The notes below the pieces were generated by a model. The model worked only from the letters and a program-made list of their open reading frames with translations. It made no database searches and was not told the origin of the DNA. Below are positions 25,196 to 33,892 of a DNA stretch of 64,000 nt, in pieces. The stretch spans positions 682,001 through 746,000 of the forward strand of contig OY829369.1 of NCBI GenBank assembly GCA_963691775.1, given 5' to 3'. A program made the position numbers and the translations under genes. Numbering within the stretch: position 1 is the first letter of the stretch; every line of letters begins with the position of its first letter. This stretch comes from JAZBPO01 sp963691775. GTDB lineage: Bacteria; Pseudomonadota; Gammaproteobacteria; Pseudomonadales; Azotimanducaceae.

Positions 25196-26401
25196 TTAAG
25201 CGCCGCGGCGAACGGCGCGATCGACCCAGATGCGCTCCGTCAGAGATTGATAACGCGCGTGGAAAGGACGCGGCAGACCCTCGCAGTGTGTCCGCATGCG
25301 CTCGCTCGCGTCGGCGAGCGAGTCAGCGACGAAATAAACAGGCTGATACTCGGTGATCGGATAGTCCTGCTCAGCGGCCTCCGCAGGCGCCCAGGGCCGA
25401 TACAGCGGTAGGCCTCCGCCGCTTGCCGCACAGGCGTATTCGAGTTCACCGAAACTCGACAGGAGGCCCGCTCCATACGCCTTGAGCGCCCCTTGCTCTC
25501 GCACCAGGCCGAACTCCACCGAGAACCAGTAGCAGCGGGCCAGCCGCTCGATCTCGGAGTCAGATGCACCGAGGCTGGCAAGGCCGATCTCCTGACTGAG
25601 ATCAGCAAACGCGGGATCTGCAAACATCGGGACGTGACCGATGAACTCGTGGCACACATCCGGTTCAGGCGTGTAAAGCGGCAGCGATGGATGCCGGATA
25701 TATTGCGTTGCGAAGAACACGCGAAACGCAAGACCCGCTAGAAAGTCCCGCGACTGAAGCAAGCCCGGTACGGGGCGGATACGGAATCCGGTCCGGCGCT
25801 GAAGGTAGTTGGAAAGCGGCTCTGCCTGGGGTATCCGCTCAGGCCCGAACCCCGTTTGCCGCCGCAATTGCTCCAGGGTCTCCTGGTGGCTGCGCGCGGC
25901 ATAGCGCGCATGCAGTGGCTGCAAACGTTCGAAGATCTCGCGCCAGGTCGCATGCTCGGCGGGCGAGTACTCGACCTCCGGCAGGGCATCGCCGTGGCGA
26001 TAGGCCCTTGCGAGGGCATCGATGCGCGCACGCCGCGACCGATAAGCCGCGTCATTGAAGCCAGGGTGGTCCGCCTCCAGAGCTCCGCCCGCATCGAGCG
26101 TATGCGTCGCGATGCGATCCAGTTCTTCGATCCCCCGCGGAAACCAAGGCACCTCACGGTCTCCGAGCACGAGGAGACGATAACCGCCCTCCAGATCTCC
26201 AAGCAGCGCCCGGATATGCGCATCTTCACGCGCGCCCTCGCAGTCGACGTAGAAATCGAAGGAGCCGGCACGCGCTGGCCGCGACTCGATATGCGTGAGG
26301 TTGACCTTATGACGCGTGAAGTGCGCCAGAAGCTCGCGCAGAGCACCCGTGCGGTCGTCGGCTTGGATAAGCAGGGAAAGACGAGCTTCGTTAGGGTTCA
26401 C
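25196..26401 (-). CDS. phhA: Phenylalanine 4-hydroxylase with N-terminal ACT domain
   Basis: The 401-residue aromatic amino acid hydroxylase converts phenylalanine to tyrosine with tetrahydropterin and oxygen. The ligands are His251 and His256 in PDVCHEFIGH and Glu296 in WFSVEFGL. Residues 7-75 form an ACT domain (RTGALRELLAHF, then NLTHIESRP), as in animal phenylalanine hydroxylases; the well-studied Pseudomonas and Chromobacterium enzymes lack it and are about 100 residues shorter. An ACT domain suggests allosteric activation by phenylalanine. The start overlaps the upstream GNAT-NUDIX stop by 4 bp. No carbinolamine dehydratase gene is in the window. Confidence 0.94.
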   Translation of the reverse strand: MNPNEARLSLLIQADDRTGALRELLAHFTRHKVNLTHIESRPARAGSFDFYVDCEGAREDAHIRALLGDLEGGYRLLVLGDREVPWFPRGIEELDRIATHTLDAGGALEADHPGFNDAAYRSRRARIDALARAYRHGDALPEVEYSPAEHATWREIFERLQPLHARYAARSHQETLEQLRRQTGFGPERIPQAEPLSNYLQRRTGFRIRPVPGLLQSRDFLAGLAFRVFFATQYIRHPSLPLYTPEPDVCHEFIGHVPMFADPAFADLSQEIGLASLGASDSEIERLARCYWFSVEFGLVREQGALKAYGAGLLSSFGELEYACAASGGGLPLYRPWAPAEAAEQDYPITEYQPVYFVADSLADASERMRTHCEGLPRPFHARYQSLTERIWVDRAVRRGA

Positions 26402-27543
26402 GAATTCGGGGGACGGCTGCGATGCACACGCGCGCCACCATCCTCTTCCGATGCTCCGGCCGCAACCGCAATCGGCCGGCTACCGGCCCGAGGCGGTGTC
26501 GGCCCCGGCTCCTCGCCGGCACCGAAGCGGAACACGCTGGCCTCCGCGCGGCCGTCGTGGACGAGATACGCCGCTTGCACGCCGCGCCCCCGGAGCACCC
26601 AGGGCAACCACATGAGGTCGTCCGCCCACATCTTCCTGTACGGAACGGCGTCGAGCGCGAACCACTCCGGAAGTGCTTCCTCCGTTTCCTCGGGCACGCC
26701 AGCAAATCCGTGCGCAACGAAAACGAAGGCCTGCATGGGCGCGCCGCGCGAATCGATGAAGCGTAGCTGGCCGCGGTACTCGGGCGCCGTGACTTCGACG
26801 CGCACTTCTTCGCGGACCTCCCGGATTGCGCACGCACGTGGAGTTTCGCCGGGTTCACACTTTCCCCCCGGGCCATTGATGTAGCCCGCGCCATGACCAC
26901 GCTTCTTGTGGATAAGCAGGACGCGTTCGCGGTCGACGAGAAACAGCAGCGTTGCTCGCTGGGCTTCGAAGGGCGCATCCAGCACGTCATGCGCCAGCTC
27001 CAGCACAGAGGCGTCGGCCGGCAGCGGCAGCAGGCGCTTGTCGTGCAGCAGCACGTCGAACCCGGAGGCGTGGCGCACCACCGCGCGGGGCACGTAGCCA
27101 CGCGCCTGCCAGAAAGCTTGCAAGGACAGCGATCCCGCAATGCAGTCCATGCGCAGGCACGCCACGCCTAGAGCACGCATACGGACTTCCACGCTCGCAA
27201 GAAAGCGCCCGCCCAGTCCTGGTGACGCCAAGGGGGCCGTCATGAGCTTCTCGACGTAGCGGACCGGCTCGCTCCAGGGATGGCGGTGGGCACTCCAGAG
27301 CGTGCTGTGCTCGGGTACTAGCGCGAGGGCCAGCAATCCGGATGGTCCGTCGAGGCCGAGCACCGCCTCTGCTGCGAGGCATGCGTCGAGGCGCCCGGCG
27401 AATGCATCAAGTTCATCCGCCCACCACTGCTCGATCCCGCGCGAAGCAAACCAGGCACAGCGGTCGAGGTACAGCTGGAGGCATGATGGGCGATCAGCCC
27501 GCGTCAGGGTGCGCGGCTGCACTGTGTCGGATGCATCACTCAC
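26398..27543 (-). CDS. Fusion of a GNAT-like acetyltransferase and a MTH1-type NUDIX hydrolase
   Basis: The 381-residue protein starts with a GTG. Residues 10-170 look like a GNAT acetyltransferase (ASVEVRMRALGVACLRMDC, then FWQARGYVPRAVVRH). Residues 190-330 are a NUDIX domain with a complete box (GGKCEPGETPRACAIREVREE) and the MTH1-like GHGAGYINGPGG segment. About 45 low-complexity residues end it. MTH1/MutT-type enzymes clean oxidised nucleotides; the partner domain could acetylate an amine or serve as a binding module. It has a 4-bp overlap with phhA and starts 46 bp after the glycosyltransferase stop. Confidence 0.85.
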   Translation of the reverse strand: MSDASDTVQPRTLTRADRPSCLQLYLDRCAWFASRGIEQWWADELDAFAGRLDACLAAEAVLGLDGPSGLLALALVPEHSTLWSAHRHPWSEPVRYVEKLMTAPLASPGLGGRFLASVEVRMRALGVACLRMDCIAGSLSLQAFWQARGYVPRAVVRHASGFDVLLHDKRLLPLPADASVLELAHDVLDAPFEAQRATLLFLVDRERVLLIHKKRGHGAGYINGPGGKCEPGETPRACAIREVREEVRVEVTAPEYRGQLRFIDSRGAPMQAFVFVAHGFAGVPEETEEALPEWFALDAVPYRKMWADDLMWLPWVLRGRGVQAAYLVHDGRAEASVFRFGAGEEPGPTPPRAGSRPIAVAAGASEEDGGARVHRSRPPNS

Positions 27544-27589
27544 CCGGCAACGCTAACGCGTGCCGGCTTCCACGTCAGGTTCCGAGCGG

Positions 27590-28603
27590 CTAGTGCAAGA
27601 GCTCTGCGCTCCGCCAGGGCGGGAGCAGGTCGATAAAGCGCTGCGCGATCGCTCGCCAGCTGTTCGCCTCCGCATGCGCCCTGCACACCCGTCGATCGCA
27701 GGCGAGCGCACGCTCGATGGCCGCTCCCAGGTCTTCGTCGAGGGCGCCGTTCACCCCGTTCACGACGACATCCTTCGGGCCCGTGACCGGATAGGCCGCA
27801 ACGGGCGTCCCGCAGCCATTGGCTTCGAGCATGACGAGCCCGAAGGTGTCCGTCAGCGACGGAAACACCAAAACGTCCGCTCGTGAAAAATAGGAGACGA
27901 GCTCGTCTCCAAAGCGGTAGCCAGCAAACTCCACGTCGGGGAAGCGACGCTCCAATTGCACGCGCTGGGGCCCGTCCCCGACATCGATCTTGCGACCCGG
28001 CACGTCTGTTTCGAGAAAGGCGGCGACGTTCTTCTCTACCGCCACCCGCCCCACATAGAGGAGCACCGGATTCGAAGCGTTCGGAACGAAATCAGGATCG
28101 GGTCGGAACTGCCGGGTATCCACGCCCCTCCCCCAGGAACAGAGACGATCGAGACCCCAGGCAGCAAGCTCACTCTGCTGCGTCGGCGTCGTGCACAGCG
28201 TTGCCGCGGCGGGGGAGTGAAATCGGCGCATGACCGCGTAGCCCCAGGACAGGGGCACTCCTGTACGACACCGCACGTACTCGGGGAACTTCGTGTGCAC
28301 CGAGGTGGTGAAGGGCACCCCCACACGCTTGAGGAAACGCCGAGCAGACCATCCGAGCGGGCCCTCAGTGGCAATGTGCACAGCGTCTGGCATCGCATCG
28401 AGGATGCGCTGGCCGACGTCGAAGCCATTCACCGAGAGCTGAATCTCGCTGTAGGTCGGGATTCCAATGTGGCGATAGGCGCTTGGCTCGATGACGTCGA
28501 CCGAATGCCCCATCGCTTCAAGTTCGGCGATCGCGTTGACGTAGGTGGTGACGACGCCGTTGGTCTGCGGATGCCAAGCGTCCGTGACGATAACGATCTT
28601 CAT
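27590..28603 (-). CDS. GT4-family glycosyltransferase
   Basis: The 337-residue GT-B glycosyltransferase resembles the alpha-mannosyl/glucosyl lipid transferases. Visible parts are the N-terminal acceptor domain with TDAWHPQTNGVVTTY (glycine loop), SVHTKFPEYV, the donor-domain YVGRVAVEKNV and SLTDTFGLVMLEANGCGTPV with the EX7E pair. It probably glycosylates a membrane lipid. Its ATG overlaps the upstream LpxH-like stop by 4 bp; this GT/LpxH-like pair recurs in many proteobacteria, consistent with a joint role in envelope lipid synthesis. Confidence 0.88.
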   Translation of the reverse strand: MKIVIVTDAWHPQTNGVVTTYVNAIAELEAMGHSVDVIEPSAYRHIGIPTYSEIQLSVNGFDVGQRILDAMPDAVHIATEGPLGWSARRFLKRVGVPFTTSVHTKFPEYVRCRTGVPLSWGYAVMRRFHSPAAATLCTTPTQQSELAAWGLDRLCSWGRGVDTRQFRPDPDFVPNASNPVLLYVGRVAVEKNVAAFLETDVPGRKIDVGDGPQRVQLERRFPDVEFAGYRFGDELVSYFSRADVLVFPSLTDTFGLVMLEANGCGTPVAAYPVTGPKDVVVNGVNGALDEDLGAAIERALACDRRVCRAHAEANSWRAIAQRFIDLLPPWRSAELLH

Positions 28604-29439
28604 GCAACGCGATCAGCCTCATCGAGAACGGAGGCAAAATCCGGAACGCTGACCGGACCAGAAACAGGCACGGCCGGCGCAACGGTTTCTGGCAGCCAGT
28701 GCACGATTTCGATGTTGCCCGCTTCGTCCTCGACGAGCGCCGTACAGGATTCCACCCAGTCACCGCAGTTGAGGTAGCGGATACCGCCGACATCACGCAT
28801 CTCAGCGTGATGAATATGGCCGCAGATGACGCCGTCGAACCCCTCTCGCGCGCAGTCCTGCGCCGCGCCGGCCTCGAACTCGGAAATGAAGTTCACGGCC
28901 CGCTTTACGCGATGCTTGACCCAGGCCGACAGCGACCAACGTCCGAAGCCGAGACGCTCGCGGACCCAATTGTTGAGGCGATTGATCTCGAGCAGCACGC
29001 TATAGCCGATGTCACCGAGCCAGGCGATCCAGCGGTGATAGCGCGTGATGAGGTCGTATTCGTCGCCGTGGACGACGAGATACCGCTCACCGTCGGGCCG
29101 GACATGCACGGCGCGATCGCAGAGCGCGATGTTGCCGAACTGATGATCGCTGTAGCGGCGCAAGAATTCGTCGTGGTTGCCGGTGACGTAGACGACTTCC
29201 GTACCGCGCTTTGCGAGCGTGAGCACGCGGCGCACAACATTCGAGTGAGACTGAGGCCAGTACAGAGAGCGCTTCATGCGCCATCCGTCGACGATGTCGC
29301 CGACAAGGTACAGGCGGTCGCAGCTGTGGCTCTTCAGGAAGTCGAGCAATCGATCGGCGCGACAGCCACGAGAACCGAGATGAATATCAGAGAGAAAAAT
29401 CGTTCTGTAATGCTGTTTGCGCGTGTCGGAGGGCGCCAT
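28600..29439 (-). CDS. LpxH-like metallophosphoesterase (UDP-2,3-diacylglucosamine diphosphatase family)
   Basis: This 279-residue calcineurin-like phosphoesterase has the metal motifs SDIHLGSRG, GDIVDGWRM, GNHDEFLRR and GHIHHAEMR. The four motifs and the tryptophan/arginine-rich middle match the LpxH2-like family. These proteins hydrolyse a pyrophosphate or phosphodiester of a lipid precursor; which one is not certain here, since a second canonical LpxH may exist elsewhere. It is coupled to the glycosyltransferase gene. Confidence 0.87.
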   Translation of the reverse strand: MAPSDTRKQHYRTIFLSDIHLGSRGCRADRLLDFLKSHSCDRLYLVGDIVDGWRMKRSLYWPQSHSNVVRRVLTLAKRGTEVVYVTGNHDEFLRRYSDHQFGNIALCDRAVHVRPDGERYLVVHGDEYDLITRYHRWIAWLGDIGYSVLLEINRLNNWVRERLGFGRWSLSAWVKHRVKRAVNFISEFEAGAAQDCAREGFDGVICGHIHHAEMRDVGGIRYLNCGDWVESCTALVEDEAGNIEIVHWLPETVAPAVPVSGPVSVPDFASVLDEADRVA

Positions 29440-29552
29440 TCCCGAGAGCCTGCTCAGCCGGTTTGGGAAAGACTCCTCCTGGCCGATGAACCAGACATGA
29501 CGAAGCGATCTCGCCGGGATATCACTGCTGCGAAATATTCGTGACCGCCGCC

Positions 29553-30212
29553 TCAGGCGGACGCTGCGTAGCGCCCCGCCAGCGCATCATAGAGAGCCCC
29601 CGCGAAGTCGGCACTGGCCGGATCCAGCTCGGCCACCAGTTCCACGAGGTGCTCGTTGTCCTCACGCCCCGACCAGAGCTTGCGATAGGAGCCATCTTTG
29701 TAGCCGTTTTGCTGTCGGAAGCCGTTGAGCACGTTCTTGCCGACGTAGGACACGTAAAGCGACGTCGGATCGACCCCGAGCCAGGCGAGACAGTCGAGAA
29801 ACGCTTCAACGTCGAAACGATGCTCGGTGAGTGCCGTTGCGGCGATGCGTTCTACCGAGCACCGGAAGGCCTCTCCATCCGCTGCGGGCGCGGATCGTAC
29901 GGCCGGCAAACGTTCTCTCACCCGATCGCGAAGCGCATCATCCGGGCCGCCCTCGCGGAGCAGCAGGCTGAGCCCGAAGTGCCAGATATCGACGAGTTCG
30001 AGCTCGACCTGATCGAGGTCGGGCCGCTGGAGCTTCCACCACTTCCAGCCGAAGTGATCGAGAAGCTCCGCGCACTCCACCCAGATCGCCCGGTCGTAGG
30101 CCAGCCCGGCTTCACGCCAGCGCGCGTCCACCTCCGTGTTGTGCGCGTCCTGGAGGGCGGCCATCTCGTCGATCATCGTCGCCAGGCGCGCAGGCTCGAG
30201 GGCATCGGTCAT
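29553..30212 (-). CDS. Dimeric all-alpha dUTP diphosphatase
   Basis: The 219-residue all-helical protein has the acidic metal sites ECAELLDHFGWKWWK and ELVDIWHF of the dimeric dUTPase/MazG-like family. NVLNGFRQQNGYKDG in the C-terminal half is a family-typical loop. It should hydrolyse dUTP to dUMP and pyrophosphate, limiting uracil in DNA. It is separated by 11 bp from the upstream phosphoesterase gene, with which it is probably co-transcribed. Confidence 0.9.
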   Translation of the reverse strand: MTDALEPARLATMIDEMAALQDAHNTEVDARWREAGLAYDRAIWVECAELLDHFGWKWWKLQRPDLDQVELELVDIWHFGLSLLLREGGPDDALRDRVRERLPAVRSAPAADGEAFRCSVERIAATALTEHRFDVEAFLDCLAWLGVDPTSLYVSYVGKNVLNGFRQQNGYKDGSYRKLWSGREDNEHLVELVAELDPASADFAGALYDALAGRYAASA

Positions 30213-30223
30213 GGTCTGTCTCG

Positions 30224-30946
30224 TCAGTCGAAGAGCGGAAAAGGTGTCCAGTCGCGGTCGAAGCAGCGCGTATCGCGAAAGACTCTGCGGGAATGCCCGG
30301 CGAAGGGATACACCGCCTGTTCGTAGACGTTCAGTGCATCATCGAAACCATTGAAGCGAACGACGTCTGCTTCGAGATCCAGCTCCATGAAGCCTGAACG
30401 ATTGTCACGCTTCAGCGTACCGGCATTGATCAGCGTAAGACCCTCGAAATCGACAATCATGCGGTAGTGCAGATGGCCGTTCACAAGGATGCGATGGCGA
30501 CCGTGCGCGATGATCGCGTCTAGCTCCTCGGAGCGTTCGACGGGCGTGCGCTCCGTGCCTGGAAAGATCTTGCGTTGATCGTTTTCACCGATGCCGTGAC
30601 AGAGCAGCAAGCGGCCTGCCCGGGTGGGCAGACTCTGGGTGCGGGGCAAGCCTGCAAGGAACGCGCGCGCCCATTCGTCAAGCGCGTCGAGCGCGTGGGC
30701 GTCGGGGATGTGGCGAACACGATTGCCGAGAATCCAGCGCTCGTGGTTTCCGGCTACGCACAGGACCCCCCGCTCGTCGAGCAGGCGGCAGGCACGATCG
30801 ACGCAGCCTTTCCCATCGACGATGTCTCCGGTGCAGAGCACGGTGTCAACGCCGCGGGCGTCGAAGTGATCAAGTGCCACCTCCAGCCGCTCGCACTCGG
30901 CGTGCACGTCACCGATGAGCCCGATGCGCGCGGCGGCAGCCGTCAT
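30224..30946 (-). CDS. Metallophosphoesterase of the calcineurin-like superfamily
   Basis: The 240-residue phosphoesterase has the metal motifs GLIGDVHAECERL, CTGDIVDGKG, GNHERWILG and NGHLHYRM. The length and motifs match small diadenosine-tetraphosphatase/YfcE-like phosphodiesterases, but the substrate is unknown. The start overlaps the CoA-transferase stop by 4 bp (30943-30946). Confidence 0.87.
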   Translation of the reverse strand: MTAAAARIGLIGDVHAECERLEVALDHFDARGVDTVLCTGDIVDGKGCVDRACRLLDERGVLCVAGNHERWILGNRVRHIPDAHALDALDEWARAFLAGLPRTQSLPTRAGRLLLCHGIGENDQRKIFPGTERTPVERSEELDAIIAHGRHRILVNGHLHYRMIVDFEGLTLINAGTLKRDNRSGFMELDLEADVVRFNGFDDALNVYEQAVYPFAGHSRRVFRDTRCFDRDWTPFPLFD

Positions 30947-32175
30947 CCGATGACGCCTTCCCTGCGCAAGGAAGCGATCTGGTCTACATCGAGACCCAGG
31001 GCTTCCTGCAGTACTTCGTCCGTGTGCGCCCCGAGCGCAGGACCCGACCAGCGCACGCTGCCCGGCGTCTCAGACAGGCGCGGAAAGACGTTCTGCATAT
31101 GCAGGTTCTCGTGCTCCCCATCGGCAACAGGGATGATCGATTCGCGCGCCTGGAACTGCGGATCATCGAGCATCTCGGGCACGCGATAAATTCGCCCCGC
31201 GGGCACACCGTGCGCCTCGCAACGAGACAGCAGCTCCTCGGCCGCGAGCGTCGCCGTCCACTCCGCGATATGCGCATCCAGCTCTGCCTGATGCTCCCCG
31301 CGCGGAATGTGCGTGGCATAGCGCGGGTCCGTTGCGAGCCCAGGCTCCCCCATGGCGTCAGCGAGGCGCGTGAATACGCTGTCCTGATTTGCGCCGATGA
31401 GGATCATTTCGCCGTCCGCCGTCGGGTACACGTTCGATGGAGCGATCTTCGGCAGGATCGCCCCAGTTCGGCCGCGAATCACGCCTGCAACCGTGTACTC
31501 GGCCACCGTCGACTCGAGCATGCCGAGCACGGCTTCATAGATCGCCGAATCGACCACCTGACCCCGACCTGTGCGCCGCCGATGCTCCAGAGCCGCGAGC
31601 GCGCCGACGCAGCCGAAGGTAGCCGCGAGCGCGTCGCCGATCGATAGCCCGACGCGCGATGGCGGGCGATCCGGCTCGCCCGCGAGCCACCGCATGCCAC
31701 CCATCGCTTCTCCGATCGAACCGTAGCCGGCGCGCGCCGCATAGGGGCCGGTCTGCCCGAAGCCAGACACGCGAACCATGATCAAGCCGGGGTTCTCGGC
31801 GAGGAGTACGTCCTGGCCAAGCCCCCACTTCTCGAGCGTACCGGGCCGGAAGTTCTCGATGAGGATATCCACATCGCGGACGAGGTCGCGGAGCAGCGCC
31901 TGTCCGGCTTCGACGCGCAGATCGATCGCAACCGACTTTTTGTTGCGGGCGATAACCGACCACCAGACGGGCACGCCCTGACCCCAGGTCCGCATGGGGT
32001 CGCCCGCGCCCGGCGCTTCGACCTTGATCACCTCGGCCCCAAGGTCACCGAGCAATTGGCCGCAGAACGGCCCGGCGATCAGCTGGCCGAGTTCGAGCAC
32101 GCGCAGGCCAGCGAGCGGGCCCGGAACGGAGGATGCGTCCGGAGCGGCTGCCGCGATGTCGGGTGCGTCGCTCAT
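30943..32175 (-). CDS. CaiB/BaiF-family CoA transferase (class III)
   Basis: From the ATG at 32175, with a GAGGAGG ribosome binding site, this is a 410-residue class III CoA transferase. An open frame upstream to 32349 has no protein-like extension. Family features are VLELGQLIAGPFCGQLLGDL near the N-terminus, GAEVIKVEAPGAGDP, NKKSVAIDLR and the Gly-rich VSGFGQTGPY. It moves CoA between an acyl-CoA and a free acid, for example in carnitine, formyl/oxalyl, or branched-acid pathways; the substrate is unknown. It lies 19 bp downstream of glnS. Confidence 0.9.
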   Translation of the reverse strand: MSDAPDIAAAAPDASSVPGPLAGLRVLELGQLIAGPFCGQLLGDLGAEVIKVEAPGAGDPMRTWGQGVPVWWSVIARNKKSVAIDLRVEAGQALLRDLVRDVDILIENFRPGTLEKWGLGQDVLLAENPGLIMVRVSGFGQTGPYAARAGYGSIGEAMGGMRWLAGEPDRPPSRVGLSIGDALAATFGCVGALAALEHRRRTGRGQVVDSAIYEAVLGMLESTVAEYTVAGVIRGRTGAILPKIAPSNVYPTADGEMILIGANQDSVFTRLADAMGEPGLATDPRYATHIPRGEHQAELDAHIAEWTATLAAEELLSRCEAHGVPAGRIYRVPEMLDDPQFQARESIIPVADGEHENLHMQNVFPRLSETPGSVRWSGPALGAHTDEVLQEALGLDVDQIASLRREGVIG

Positions 32176-32194
32176 CGGTGACCTCCTCGTGCAG

Positions 32195-33892
32195 TCAGCC
32201 GGCGCTGGCCTTCTCGAGCTTCGCCCAGGTATCGCGAAGCGTGATGATCCGATTGAAGACCGGTACCGAGCCCTCCTCCGTCTCGGGATCGCGGTAGAAG
32301 TAGCCCGTGCGCTCGAACTGGACGCGTAGTCCCGGACCCTGTCCGACAAGGTGCGGTTCCACGACCGCTTGCTTTACCTGCAGCGAATCCGGATTCAGTA
32401 CGTCGATGAGCGTGCGCCCATCCTTCAAACCGCCGGGATTCGGCGCCGTGAAAAGACGGTCGTAAAGACGCACCTCACAGTGCACGCCGTGCACCGCGGA
32501 AACCCAGTGGATGACGCCCTTCACCTTCCGGTCGGCATTCGCGCCACCTGCGCGCGACTCGAGATCAACGCTGCAGTGGAGCTCCACCGGCGCGCCGTCA
32601 TTGCCGTGCACAACCTCGTCGCAGCGAATGATGTAGCCGTGGCGGAGACGCACTTCCCGGCCCGGCGCAAGGCGCTTGTACTTGCCCGGCGGATCCTCCA
32701 TGAAGTCCTCGCGATCAATCCAGAGTTCGCGCGCGAAGGGTATTTGTCGCACGCCCATGGATTCATCCTTGGGGTGATTCGGCGCCTCGAACCATTCCTC
32801 GTAATCCTCAGGCAGATTCGTGATCACCACTTTCAATGGATCGAGCACACCCAGTCCCCGCGGCACGTTCTCAAGATCGTCCCGGATACAGCGCTCGAGA
32901 AGGCTCATCTCCACCGTGCCGTCCGATTTCGTGATGCCGATGCGGTCGCAGAAGTCGCGAAGCGCAGCAGGCCGGACTCCGCGTCGCCGCATACCGGCAA
33001 CCGTGGGCATCCGCGGATCACTCCAGCCCTCGACGTGCCCTTCGCTCACCAACATGGCGAGATTCCGCTTCGACAGCACCGTGTACTCGAGCGAGAGTCG
33101 CGAGAACTCGATCTGCTGCGGGCGGTGCGCAGTTGCCAGCGTGGCGAGCACCCAGTCGTAGAGCGGCCGATGATCTTCGAACTCAAGTGTGCACAGTGAG
33201 TGCGTGATGCCCTCGAGGAAGTCCGACAGGCAGTGGGTGTAGTCATACATCGGGTAGATGCACCAGGCATCCCCCGTACGCTGATGCGCAGCATGGCGGA
33301 TACGATAGAGCACTGGGTCGCGCAGATTGATGTTGCCGGACGCCATGTCGATCTTCGCGCGCAGCACGGCAGCGCCATCCTCGAAGTCGCCGGCACGCAT
33401 GCTGCGAAAGAGTTCAAGGTTCTCCGCCACGCTACGATCCCGATACGGGCTCGGCACGCCCGGCTCCGTCAGCGTTCCGCGCTGCGAGCGAATTTCTTCA
33501 TTACTCTGGCTGTCGACGTACGCATCACCCCGCTCGATGAGTTCCTCGGCGAACGCGTACAGACGCTCGAAGTAGTCGGAGGCGTGCGTTTCCCGCGATT
33601 CCCAATCAAACCCGAGCCAGCGGACGTCACGTCGAATCGCGTCAACGAAGCGATCGTCTTCCTTGAGCGGGTTCGTGTCGTCCATGCGCAAAAAGGTGCG
33701 GCCTGAAAACTTCTCGGCGATGCCGAAATTCAGGCAGATCGACTTCACGTGGCCAATGTGCAGGAAACCGTTGGGCTCCGGGGGGAATCGAGTGATCACC
33801 TGCGCCTCGTGCTTGCCGGCCTCGACGTCGCTACGGATGATCTGTTCTATGAAATGCTCCGGACGCGCTGCGCCCGCTTCGACTTCGCTCAT
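32195..33892 (-). CDS. glnS: Glutaminyl-tRNA synthetase
   Basis: The 565-residue class I synthetase charges tRNA-Gln. The HIGH motif is at 45-48 (NGFLHIGHVK), and the KMSKS-equivalent VLSKR at 272-276. Residues 340-560 are the two C-terminal beta-barrel anticodon domains. The ATG at 33892 agrees with the family's start; the longer open frame to 34132 runs into the divergent lipoprotein gene. It heads a co-directional cluster with the CoA transferase and nucleotide enzymes. The presence of GlnRS fits a gammaproteobacterium. Confidence 0.97.
   Translation of the reverse strand: MSEVEAGAARPEHFIEQIIRSDVEAGKHEAQVITRFPPEPNGFLHIGHVKSICLNFGIAEKFSGRTFLRMDDTNPLKEDDRFVDAIRRDVRWLGFDWESRETHASDYFERLYAFAEELIERGDAYVDSQSNEEIRSQRGTLTEPGVPSPYRDRSVAENLELFRSMRAGDFEDGAAVLRAKIDMASGNINLRDPVLYRIRHAAHQRTGDAWCIYPMYDYTHCLSDFLEGITHSLCTLEFEDHRPLYDWVLATLATAHRPQQIEFSRLSLEYTVLSKRNLAMLVSEGHVEGWSDPRMPTVAGMRRRGVRPAALRDFCDRIGITKSDGTVEMSLLERCIRDDLENVPRGLGVLDPLKVVITNLPEDYEEWFEAPNHPKDESMGVRQIPFARELWIDREDFMEDPPGKYKRLAPGREVRLRHGYIIRCDEVVHGNDGAPVELHCSVDLESRAGGANADRKVKGVIHWVSAVHGVHCEVRLYDRLFTAPNPGGLKDGRTLIDVLNPDSLQVKQAVVEPHLVGQGPGLRVQFERTGYFYRDPETEEGSVPVFNRIITLRDTWAKLEKASAG

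Noticed and set aside
28699..29544. 281-residue plus-strand ORF opposite the LpxH-like gene
   Set aside because: The complementary frame has all four phosphoesterase motifs; this one has none.
32176..32349. N-terminal extension of the CoA transferase ORF
   Set aside because: It overlaps the 3' end of glnS and is Ser/Arg-rich; a good ribosome binding site exists at 32175.
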